Source: Oscillospiraceae bacterium (GTDB lineage: Bacteria > Bacillota > Clostridia > Oscillospirales > Oscillospiraceae). Taken from it: DNA of 15,699 nucleotides. This document shows positions 1 to 5,326 of the stretch, in pieces. Under the pieces are notes generated by a model. It saw nothing but the letters and a program-made list of their open reading frames with translations. It was not told where the DNA came from and did not search any database. Position 1 is the stretch's first letter; every line of letters begins with the position of its first letter. The translations under genes and the position numbers were made by a program. The DNA is taken from positions 1 through 15,699 of the forward strand of contig WQVW01000007.1 of assembly GCA_009785655.1 (NCBI GenBank), given 5' to 3'.

Positions 1-178
1 GGCACCAATGGCAGGTGGAGTAGCCAACCGATAAAAAAACCGGCTTATCCTCCACCCGCGCCCGCCGGAACGCCTCATCGCCCCAAGGATACCAATCGAC
101 AGGATTATACGCGTGCTGAAGCAAATACGGGGATTTTTCATGAATCAGCCTGTTGGCTGTTTTTTCAACTATGGACAT
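1..178 (-). CDS. YyaL/DUF255 thioredoxin-domain protein, N-terminal part (runs off the left edge)
   Basis: Fifty-nine codons are visible, starting with ATG at 178 and reading off the left edge. The peptide begins MSIVEKTANRLIHEKSPYLL and continues with QHAYNPVDWYPWG, then DKPVFLSVGYSTCHWC at residues 44-59. This is the start of the DUF255 (YyaL, SPATA20-like) family: a thioredoxin-fold domain with a CxxC-like CHWC motif, normally followed by a large glycosidase-like (six-hairpin) domain, roughly 600-700 residues in all. The cellular role of the family is poorly defined, so no reaction is claimed. A GGAGG ribosome site (189-193) lies 10 nt upstream of the ATG. The gene is divergent from nfo and shares a short intergenic region of about 90 bp with it. 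The family call rests on well-conserved N-terminal motifs. Intactness cannot be judged because most of the gene is outside the window. Confidence 0.9.
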   Translation of the reverse strand, partial: MSIVEKTANRLIHEKSPYLLQHAYNPVDWYPWGDEAFRRARVEDKPVFLSVGYSTCHWC

Positions 179-236
179 AAATACTTTGCCTCCGGAAATC
201 TGTAAAATATATGGTGTAGTGTGTCCGGAATTGTGG

Positions 237-242
237 TAGAAT
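237..242 (+). promoter_or_regulatory. Candidate extended -10 promoter of nfo
   Basis: TAGAAT at 237-242 is preceded by TG at 234-235 (TGGTAGAAT), which fits an extended -10 element. No good -35 hexamer stands 16-18 nt upstream. Transcription would begin near 248-250, leaving a leader of about 20 nt. This is a motif match only. Confidence 0.35.
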
Positions 243-253
243 ATCAGAAAAAC

Positions 254-258
254 AAGGA
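254..258 (+). promoter_or_regulatory. Ribosome binding site that decides the nfo start
   Basis: AAGGA at 254-258 is 9 nt before ATG 268 but directly abuts the in-frame TTG at 259. It therefore supports ATG 268 as the start. Confidence 0.6.
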
Positions 259-267
259 TTGATAACC

Positions 268-1101
268 ATGTTAAAAATCGGCTGTCACTTATCCGTATCG
301 GGCGGATTCCTCAATATGGCTCGCACCGCGCTTGAAATTGACGCGAATACCTTCCAATTCTTCACACGCAATCCAAGGGGCGGCAAAGCGAAAGCGTTGG
401 ACGAAAAGGACATCGCCGCGTTTATCGAGTTCACGCGGGAACATAATATCTCTGGCTTCGTCGCCCATGCGCCGTATACGTTGAACATATGCTCTGACAA
501 AGCGCATATCCGCCAGTTCGCGCTTGAGACGTTTGAGGACGATCTAAACCGGTTGGAACACATCCCCGGTTGTATGTACAACTTTCACCCTGGAAGTCAT
601 GTGGGACAGGGTCTGGAGGAAGGAATCGACCTCATCGCCGCCGCGTTGAATCAGCTGCTAACGTCGGAGCTCAGCACAATAGCCTTGCTGGAGACAATGT
701 CCGGCAAAGGCAGTGAAATCGGCGGCAGGTTTGAAGATTTACGCACGATCATTGACCGCGTCACGCATCAGGATAAACTGGGTGTGTGTTTGGATACATG
801 TCACATCTATGACGCGGGGTACGATATCGTAAATGATCTTGACGGCGTGCTGACGGAGTTTGACCGTGTGGTCGGTCTCTCCAAGCTGAAGGCAATACAT
901 TTGAACGACAGCAAAAATCCGTTGGGCGCACGAAAAGACCGCCATGAAACCATAGGAAACGGCCACATCGGCCTCGATGCGTTCCGGCAGATCGTCAACC
1001 ATCCGGCGTTGCGGGATCTGCCGTTTATTCTGGAGACTCCGAACGAGCTGTCGGGTTATGCGGAGGAGATCATGCTTCTGCGGGGAATGTACCAGGAATA
1101 A
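268..1101 (+). CDS. nfo: Endonuclease IV (AP endonuclease, Nfo family)
   Basis: This 277-residue protein is an apurinic/apyrimidinic endonuclease of the TIM-barrel AP endonuclease 2 family. Such enzymes cleave the DNA backbone 5' to abasic sites in base-excision repair and remove 3'-blocking groups. All nine expected metal ligands of the tri-zinc site are visible: H67 (VAHAPY), H107 (NFHPGSH), E142 (LLETMSG), D176 and H179 (CLDTCHIYDAG), H211 (IHLND), D224 and H226 (KDRHETIGNG) and E256 (FILETP). Length is close to the usual 280-300. The reading frame is open from TTG 259, but the SD spacing favours ATG 268. The gene stands alone on the plus strand, divergent from the yyaL-like gene and convergent with the sleB-like gene, and ends just before a strong stem-loop. 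The family is certain. Its induction in spores or by stress cannot be read from the sequence. Confidence 0.97.
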   Translation: MLKIGCHLSVSGGFLNMARTALEIDANTFQFFTRNPRGGKAKALDEKDIAAFIEFTREHNISGFVAHAPYTLNICSDKAHIRQFALETFEDDLNRLEHIPGCMYNFHPGSHVGQGLEEGIDLIAAALNQLLTSELSTIALLETMSGKGSEIGGRFEDLRTIIDRVTHQDKLGVCLDTCHIYDAGYDIVNDLDGVLTEFDRVVGLSKLKAIHLNDSKNPLGARKDRHETIGNGHIGLDAFRQIVNHPALRDLPFILETPNELSGYAEEIMLLRGMYQE

Positions 1102-1113
1102 ACATATAAACGC

Positions 1114-1151
1114 AAACAGCGGGTGCACATATTAAAATGCACCCGCTGTTT
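1114..1151. terminator. Stem-loop terminator shared by nfo and the convergent sleB-like gene
   Basis: A perfect 14-bp inverted repeat (AAACAGCGGGTGCA at 1114-1127, TGCACCCGCTGTTT at 1138-1151) encloses a 10-nt loop. On the plus strand it is followed by TTATGTCTATTTTT. It begins 12 nt after the nfo stop and lies 25 nt beyond the stop of the minus-strand gene, so it can serve both. The U tract is better on the plus side. Confidence 0.85.
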
Positions 1152-1176
1152 TATGTCTATTTTTATCTCGCGTGGA

Positions 1177-2025
1177 TCAATCGAAGAAGTTGTGATTGCC
1201 GATCCTGGTATTAAACGGCCGGTTGCGTGAGGCCCAGCAGGTGATTCTGCTGCTGGAGAAGAACAGGCTATCACCAATAACATTCGCGCCCTCTAATGCA
1301 AGTTTGGCAGCGATGATGCATGTTCTGTAAGGCGTGCGGTTAATCGCGCCGGAGTGGGCGGGTGTGAACTGGATTCCGTGCCGCCTGTCGAAGATGACGC
1401 CATGGATGGTATCAGGATACATGTATGAATCCACCCGATTCATCACCACGTTGCCGACCGCGATTTGACCAACGAACGGCTCTCCCCTGGCCTCGGCACT
1501 GATGATGCGCGACATCCAAAATACATCGGTCTCGCAATAAAAATAGTCTCCGTGTTTGATCGGTTCACCCAGCTGGACAACTGAAACGGTTCTTGTATAG
1601 CTGTTCCACGCGAGCTCCGCGCCGAACGCGTAAGCCAGCGGCCGGATAGGCACATAGATCTGTCCGTCAATCTCTCTGCACAAATATGGTACATGCAAGT
1701 ATCTGCCATTCGCCACCAAGTATGGGTCTCCGGCATTTGCGTAGATGCGCAGTCCCGGTGCCGAAACAGTTGCCATCCCGTCATATTGCGTCACATAGTC
1801 CACGCCCATCGCCATGCTGAAGTAATAGATCGGCACATACGTTGTGGCGTTAATCAGAATCACGGGTACCCCAAAATCCACGCGAGTGCCATTAATGGAA
1901 AGCAATACGCTATCCACCTCCGCGCTGCCTTCGCCCGCCGCGGCATCAGGTACCAAAAACGGCATCATCATTCCGCAAGACAATACAAGACAGAGAATAA
2001 CGGGCACAATTAGTTTAATTTTCAT
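1177..2025 (-). CDS. SleB/CwlJ-type cell wall (spore cortex) hydrolase with N-terminal copper amine oxidase-like stalk domain
   Basis: This is a 282-residue secreted protein. Residues 1-30 form a signal peptide (basic MKIK, hydrophobic VPVILCLVLSCGMMMPFLV, then AAA before GEGS). Residues about 40-150 resemble the copper amine oxidase N-domain that Firmicutes use as a cell-wall stalk (repeated TTYVPIYYFSMAMGV and GQIYVPIRPLAYAFGAELAW units). Residues about 165-282 form a Hydrolase_2 (SleB/CwlJ) domain with the signature ISAEARGEPFVGQIAVGNVV, likely catalytic E178, and the C-terminal RPFNTRIGNHNFF. The family cleaves peptidoglycan, often muramic-delta-lactam cortex during germination, although vegetative paralogues exist. 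ATG 2025 was chosen because an AAAGGAG site lies about 12 nt upstream and the signal peptide starts there. The frame stays open to 2130, but that extra N-terminus is implausible. Substrate specificity is inferred from the family alone. Confidence 0.9.
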   Translation of the reverse strand: MKIKLIVPVILCLVLSCGMMMPFLVPDAAAGEGSAEVDSVLLSINGTRVDFGVPVILINATTYVPIYYFSMAMGVDYVTQYDGMATVSAPGLRIYANAGDPYLVANGRYLHVPYLCREIDGQIYVPIRPLAYAFGAELAWNSYTRTVSVVQLGEPIKHGDYFYCETDVFWMSRIISAEARGEPFVGQIAVGNVVMNRVDSYMYPDTIHGVIFDRRHGIQFTPAHSGAINRTPYRTCIIAAKLALEGANVIGDSLFFSSSRITCWASRNRPFNTRIGNHNFFD

Positions 2026-2067
2026 TATAAAATGAAACTCCTTTCTCACAGCCACAAAGCCGCAACA

Positions 2068-2128
2068 TTGGTTACAAATCGTTTCTTTTATGTCTTTATT
2101 ATAGCTTATTTGGTTACAAATTGAAACC
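2068..2128. repeat. Repeated operator-like motif over the sleB-like promoter
   Basis: TTGGTTACAAAT occurs exactly at 2068-2079 and 2110-2121, 42 bp apart (about four helical turns). The upstream copy is part of a 17-bp near-palindrome, GGTTACAAATTGAAACC at 2112-2128, with 7 of 8 arm positions symmetric. It sits on the -35 and spacer, while the downstream copy falls in the untranslated leader. The geometry suggests a repressor or activator site, but no cognate regulator is identified. Confidence 0.45.
2098..2126 (-). promoter_or_regulatory. Candidate sigma-A-type promoter of the sleB-like gene
   Basis: On the minus strand a perfect TATAAT (plus-strand 2098-2103) lies 17 nt from TTTCAA (2121-2126), a weak -35. 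The start of transcription would fall near 2091, giving a leader of about 65 nt. A motif repeated at 2110-2121 and 2068-2079 overlaps this promoter. Confidence 0.55.
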
Positions 2129-2315
2129 ATTTTTATATGTCCTTTGGTAAAATTCGGTAAAATCGTCTACATTTTGAATATATTCGCACAAATATCATGC
2201 ATTATGCATAGAAAACATCCGCGAAATTTATCAAAAACATTTCCGGAAATAAAGCGCACTCACTCCACATTTTCAAAATTTACACCATATATTGAGCAAA
2301 TTATCCCCACACAAA

Positions 2316-2376
2316 TGGCATTATATATAGTCAGGCGGCGTTTCATTAAAACGTTGCCCAGCCATATATAATGCCA
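2316..2376. repeat. 61-bp imperfect palindrome (long hairpin)
   Basis: The outer arms TGGCATTATATAT (2316-2328) and ATATATAATGCCA (2364-2376) are perfectly complementary over 13 bp. The inner part pairs again: GGCGGCGTTT (2334-2343) with AAACGTTGCC (2349-2358), including two G-U wobbles, around a CATTA loop. A further CCACA (2307-2311) can pair with TGTGG (2389-2393) outside. No U tract follows, so it does not look like an intrinsic terminator. It may be a MITE/REP-like element or a structured RNA. Confidence 0.6.
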
Positions 2377-2480
2377 ACATTCATTAAATGTGGAAAACGT
2401 AGCGCGTTCTTTTCGATTGAACCTATAGTGTTGAATACAGATTTCCAAAAAATTGTTAATTATTTTAAAATATCTTAAAG

Positions 2481-2508
2481 TTCGACAAACTTTGACAAAC
2501 TTCGATAC
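2481..2508. repeat. Period-10 direct repeats TT(C/T)GACAAAC
   Basis: TTCGACAAAC (2481-2490) is followed immediately by TTTGACAAAC (2491-2500) and a decayed third unit, TTCGATAC (2501-2508). A consensus -35 TTGACA is embedded at 2492-2497, but no acceptable -10 stands 16-18 nt downstream. The unit length matches one helical turn, so this may be a protein-binding site upstream of the sigma-like gene. Confidence 0.35.
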
Positions 2509-2549
2509 ATCTCTTCCTGTTCAATTGTTAGAAACGGGTGGAGAAACAA

Positions 2550-2660
2550 ATGTGCGACAAAATGCCGCCAAGATGCCGATCGCCGCCTGGGCTTTCTAAT
2601 TTTGTGAATATTACAAAATTAAGGAGGCTTTATACTAATGAGCAAATTCATCTATATTAA
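2550..2660 (+). CDS. Candidate 36-residue leader peptide overlapping the sigma-like gene
   Basis: ATG 2550 is preceded by GGTGGAG (2537-2543) at the good spacing of 6 nt. The frame runs 36 codons, beginning MCDKMPPRCRSPPGL, to TAA at 2658-2660. It overlaps the first 23 nt of the sigma-like gene in another frame and reads through a hairpin (2597-2621) and through AGG AGG, the SD of the downstream gene. It holds two Pro-Pro sites, including PPG at codons 12-14, a sequence known to slow ribosomes. A ribosome paused there would cover the left hairpin arm. The arrangement looks like a translational attenuator. The peptide matches no family that I recognise, and the case rests on the SD and the layout. 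Confidence 0.5.
   Translation: MCDKMPPRCRSPPGLSNFVNITKLRRLYTNEQIHLY
2597..2627 (+). promoter_or_regulatory. Hairpin abutting the ribosome binding site of the sigma-like gene
   Basis: TAATTTTGT (2597-2605) and ACAAAATTA (2613-2621) form a perfect 9-bp, A/U-rich stem with a 7-nt loop. The last stem base is the first A of the strong AAGGAGG site (2621-2627), which is 10 nt before ATG 2638. The hairpin is within the leader ORF, so translation of that ORF would melt it. Confidence 0.5.
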
Positions 2661-3045
2661 CAGTACGGCTGTTTCAGTTACCGAAGAAGTATATTATACA
2701 TATCACAAAATGAAGCGTTACGAAAAAACATTGGTTGAAAAGGATCACCGGAACCGGCTGATACATTACGACGCATGGGACGATGAATTTATAAGCAAAG
2801 TCCCGATAAACGGCAACCTTATATCTACCCCAGAAGATATCGTGGTTTTAAAGCAGACGCGATTGCGGCTTTATCAAAGTCTCTCCCTACTGCCTGAAGC
2901 GGAGCGTGATTTAATTCGCGCTCTTTTTTTTGAGGGCAAATCCATAGCCGCGTTGTCAAAACAGCTGAAAATCCCACCCAGAACCATCGGCTATCGCCGA
3001 GATCGAACGCTGAAAAACCTCAGGGAAATGATGACGCACAAATAA
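2638..3045 (+). CDS. Small sigma-70-like (region 4) protein of the type found in integrative elements
   Basis: This 135-residue protein starts MSKFIYINSTAVSVTEEVYY, followed by a basic and acidic stretch, YHKMKRYEKTLVEKDHRNR, around residues 22-40. The C-terminal third is a sigma region 4-like domain: LPEAERDLIRALFFEGKSIA (85-104), then a helix-turn-helix at about 100-131 (LSKQLKIPPRTIGYRRDRTL). It lacks a sigma region 2, so it is more likely a specialised regulator than a complete sigma factor. Relatives commonly occur in clostridial conjugative or mobilisable elements, but no integrase, relaxase or excisionase lies in this window. The SD AAGGAGG is strong. Upstream are a leader ORF and a hairpin, and downstream is a stem-loop. 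It may be a relic of a lost element or a domesticated regulator; its target promoters are unknown. Confidence 0.8.
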   Translation: MSKFIYINSTAVSVTEEVYYTYHKMKRYEKTLVEKDHRNRLIHYDAWDDEFISKVPINGNLISTPEDIVVLKQTRLRLYQSLSLLPEAERDLIRALFFEGKSIAALSKQLKIPPRTIGYRRDRTLKNLREMMTHK

Positions 3046-3057
3046 GTTTTATCAAAT

Positions 3058-3091
3058 TAGACGGGCACACTATAACATGTGTGCCCGTCTA
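3058..3091. terminator. Stem-loop between the convergent sigma-like gene and tadA
   Basis: The inverted repeat TAGACGGGCACAC (3058-3070) and GTGTGCCCGTCTA (3079-3091) forms a 13-bp stem with an 8-nt loop. It begins 12 nt after the sigma-like stop. The tadA stop codon (TAG, plus-strand 3089-3091) lies inside the stem. U tracts on both sides are poor, so termination efficiency is uncertain. Confidence 0.7.
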
Positions 3092-3538
3092 TCTCAGTTG
3101 TTTAAAAAAGCCTGACAGCAATTCACCGCATTCATCTGACATAATGCCTCCGCGGATCTGTGTTTTGTGTCCGTAAGGCTCCATGAAAAGATTGATAACG
3201 CTTCCGCAAGAGCCCGTTATTTGATCCCGCGCCCCATAGAACACTTTGGCGATCCGCGACATGATTATCGCACCGGCACACATCGGACACGGCTCCAACG
3301 TTACATAGATCGAGCAGCCGGCCAGCCGCCAGTTGTCTAATGTCTTACAGGCTTCCGCAATCGCCAGCAGCTCTGCATGGGCGGTGGATAGATTCAACGC
3401 TTCCCGCCGGTTGCGGCCGCGGCCGATGATCGTACCGTCCGGGTCTGTGATTACACAGCCGACCGGTGCTTCACCGTTGTCCAACGCTTCTCGGGCAAGG
3501 ATCAACGCTTCTGTCATGTACAATTCATGGTTTATCAT
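3089..3538 (-). CDS. tadA: tRNA adenosine(34) deaminase
   Basis: This 149-residue member of the cytidine deaminase superfamily converts A34 to inosine in the anticodon of tRNA-Arg(ACG). The zinc site is complete: H54-A-E56 (STAHAELLAI, with E56 the proton shuttle) and PCPMC (C84, C87). TLEPCPMCAGAIIMSRI and FYGARDQITGSCGSVINLF match TadA rather than free-base deaminases. ATG 3538 (MINHELYMTEALILAREAL) is preferred. It has AAGG about 10 nt upstream and gives the usual length, whereas the in-frame ATG at 3586 adds 16 unlike residues and has no SD. It lies 85 bp downstream of rluD on the same strand and probably ends that transcription unit, with the stop inside a stem-loop. In many Firmicutes tadA neighbours ffs and dnaX, but neither is seen here. 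Confidence 0.95.
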   Translation of the reverse strand: MINHELYMTEALILAREALDNGEAPVGCVITDPDGTIIGRGRNRREALNLSTAHAELLAIAEACKTLDNWRLAGCSIYVTLEPCPMCAGAIIMSRIAKVFYGARDQITGSCGSVINLFMEPYGHKTQIRGGIMSDECGELLSGFFKQLR

Positions 3539-3623
3539 TTGTTGCCAACCTTGTTGGGGCAAACATCGTTCGCCCGTGGAATTCATTGCGGCATCAAGAA
3601 CGGCGGACTAACACAGTTCTCCC

Positions 3624-4544
3624 CTACTTGAGCCGCGCTAAAAGCGCGGTGAAATATGTCGGCAAATCGGTTGAAAGTTCAACCACCTCACCTGATCTTG
3701 GGTGTATAAATTTCAATCGCTTTGCGTGCAGACACTGTCCGGATAACCCCAGCTCTGCCGACTTGCGGCCGTATACAATGTCCCCGACAACGGGGTGTCC
3801 GATATGCGCCATATGCACGCGTATCTGATGCGTCCTGCCTGTTTTCAGGCGACACTTGATATGCGTATATCCATTGTAACGCGCCACCACTTCGTAATAC
3901 GTCACCGCCTCACGCGGGTTTTGTCTTTGTTGACTCGTCACCGCCTGCCGCTTCCTGTCGCGGGGATGCCGGCCGATCGGGGCATCTATTACACCTTCAT
4001 CAGATTTGACGACGCCTCTGACTACGGCTTCATATTCACGAGTCAGTGTTCGGTCTGCCAGCTGCGCTGCCAGTTTTACATGCGCGGAATCGCTCTTCGC
4101 CACCAAAATGAGACCGGAAGTGTCTTTATCTATCCTGTGAACAATCCCGGGGCGAAGCTCTCCACCGATGCCTGAAAGGCTGTCACCGCAATGATACATC
4201 AGTGCGTTGACCAGCGTTGAGTCCGCGTGTCCGGGTGACGGATGTACAACCATACCGCGCGGCTTATTTACCACGCAGATGTCCTCATCCTCGTAAACGA
4301 TATCCAATGGAATGTTCTGCGGCAAAAGATCTGTTTCAACCGGCTCATCCAACGTCACTTGAAACACTTCCCCCGCAGATGTCTTATGGCTTTTCCGAAC
4401 AGGAGAGATTCCAGTGCCGCCATAAAGCAAGACGCGCCCTTGCTCTATCAGCTTTTGCGCGCCGCTTCTTGTCACACCGGGCAGATTGTCGGACAAAAAT
4501 ACATCCAACCGCTGCCCGTCTATTTCGCAATTAATCTTCGTCAC
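3624..4544 (-). CDS. rluD: RluA/RluD-family large-subunit rRNA pseudouridine synthase
   Basis: This 306-residue enzyme isomerises uridine to pseudouridine in 23S rRNA. An S4 RNA-binding domain occupies about residues 10-60 (DGQRLDVFLSDNLPGVTRSG). The catalytic domain follows with VVNKPRGMVVHPSPGH, the signature HRIDKDTSGL with catalytic D139, and CRLKTGRTHQIRVHM at 231-245. GTG 4544 is chosen because the conserved sequence begins there (VTKINCEIDGQRLDVFL) and the length fits Bacillus YlyB. Upstream in-frame TTG 4592 and ATG 4583 would add unlike residues. The start overlaps the end of lspA by 14 nt and no strong SD is visible, so translation is probably coupled to lspA. Subfamily assignment (RluD/YlyB versus RluC) rests on the lspA neighbourhood and overall similarity. 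Confidence 0.92.
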   Translation of the reverse strand: MTKINCEIDGQRLDVFLSDNLPGVTRSGAQKLIEQGRVLLYGGTGISPVRKSHKTSAGEVFQVTLDEPVETDLLPQNIPLDIVYEDEDICVVNKPRGMVVHPSPGHADSTLVNALMYHCGDSLSGIGGELRPGIVHRIDKDTSGLILVAKSDSAHVKLAAQLADRTLTREYEAVVRGVVKSDEGVIDAPIGRHPRDRKRQAVTSQQRQNPREAVTYYEVVARYNGYTHIKCRLKTGRTHQIRVHMAHIGHPVVGDIVYGRKSAELGLSGQCLHAKRLKFIHPRSGEVVELSTDLPTYFTALLARLK

Positions 4545-5307
4545 TTTCAAGCCCGTATTCACGCAGCATCTTTTCCAAGTCATAATCTTCAAGTATGTTT
4601 GTCTCCGTCAGACTTTGCGTGTCCGCAAATCCCTCCAGGTCGAACGCATCGAACGACGCGTCACGAATCTCATCGGTCGTGTCGTAGGTTTGTGTGTTTA
4701 TCACATCGTGACTTTGCGCTTGAATATGCCCCGGAATCGGCTGAGTGTCTGACAACATGTCACGCAGTTCCGGGTCATCATCGTAGTCGTAGTCGAGCGG
4801 TATATCTATCTGTTGGGAAAAACTGTCTGCCCCGTTGGAAGCCAAGCTGTCCTCTGCTTTCTTCCCCTTGCCGGATGTGACGATGAAATGGACAAAGAAT
4901 GTTATTGCACCCAATGTGATGAAAATATCCGCCACGTTGAATATGGCGAAATTGATGAACATGACCTCGAACATATCCACAACATACCCGTTCCAAACAC
5001 GATCAATCAAATTCCCAATCCCGCCGCCGAGCGCGGCAGCCAAACCTAAACTACCCCAGAATCCGCCGTTGTATCGTCTGAGAATAATAACCAGCACAAT
5101 AATGGCAACAAGCATCACAGCGGCCAGCGGCCAGCGGTTGCCGGTGGCGAATATCCCAAACGCCGCGCCGAAATTTTCAGCGTAAACAAGCCGCAAAACG
5201 CCCGGAATAAGGACACGATCCCCACCAGCGGATAGTGTCAGAACTATCCAGTGCTTAAACAACTGATCAACAAGTACGATAAGTGCCGAGAATGCAAAGA
5301 TCAACAT
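4531..5307 (-). CDS. lspA: Lipoprotein signal peptidase II with an unusual acidic C-terminal extension
   Basis: Residues 1-145 are a standard prolipoprotein signal peptidase. It has four membrane segments (about 1-22, 58-77, 86-102 and 118-142), the VYAENFGAAFGIF loop, and GGGIGNLIDRVWNGYVVDMF followed by FNVADIFI. The catalytic aspartates are D111 and D127. The enzyme cleaves diacylglyceryl-modified prolipoproteins in the cytoplasmic membrane. The family is usually 150-170 residues, but this protein is 258. The extra ~113 residues are soluble, with about 30 Asp/Glu against about 7 Lys/Arg, and include an LDYDYDDDPE cluster and the motifs AFDLEGF and DYDLEKMLREYG. The start is firm: GGAGGAG (5314-5320) lies 6 nt before ATG 5307. 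ileS ends only 19 nt upstream and rluD begins inside the last codons. The tail's role is unknown. Confidence 0.95.
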   Translation of the reverse strand: MLIFAFSALIVLVDQLFKHWIVLTLSAGGDRVLIPGVLRLVYAENFGAAFGIFATGNRWPLAAVMLVAIIVLVIILRRYNGGFWGSLGLAAALGGGIGNLIDRVWNGYVVDMFEVMFINFAIFNVADIFITLGAITFFVHFIVTSGKGKKAEDSLASNGADSFSQQIDIPLDYDYDDDPELRDMLSDTQPIPGHIQAQSHDVINTQTYDTTDEIRDASFDAFDLEGFADTQSLTETNILEDYDLEKMLREYGLESDED

Positions 5308-5326
5308 CAGTTTCTCCTCCTAAGTT

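Larger units (their letters stand above)
2129..2549. other. AT-rich intergenic region without a convincing gene
   Basis: This stretch separates the sleB-like promoter from the sigma-like gene's leader. It has no ORF with both a ribosome site and recognisable protein sequence; the open frame at 2144-2371 looks like chance in AT-rich DNA. Visible structure: GGTAAAAT repeated with period 10 (2146-2153, 2156-2163), ATGCAT-T-ATGCAT (2197-2209), a 61-bp imperfect palindrome (2316-2376) and TT(C/T)GACAAAC repeated with period 10 (2481-2500). No tRNA or riboswitch fold was recognised. Confidence 0.6.

Noticed and set aside
2144..2371. 75-codon ORF on the plus strand in the AT-rich gap
   Set aside because: No ribosome site or family resemblance, and its end runs into the 61-bp palindrome. 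It is likely a chance frame.
2301..2397. DnaA-box-like sequences (TTATCCCCACA; TTTTCCACA) hinting at a replication origin
   Set aside because: Neither matches TTATCCACA exactly, there is no cluster, and no dnaA or dnaN is nearby.
3539..3586. Upstream ATG start for TadA at 3586
   Set aside because: No SD there, and the added 16 residues do not resemble TadA N-termini.
4242..4880. 212-codon plus-strand ORF across the rluD/lspA junction
   Set aside because: It lies antisense to two certain genes, has no SD and has a Cys/His/Arg/Pro-rich composition typical of a shadow frame.
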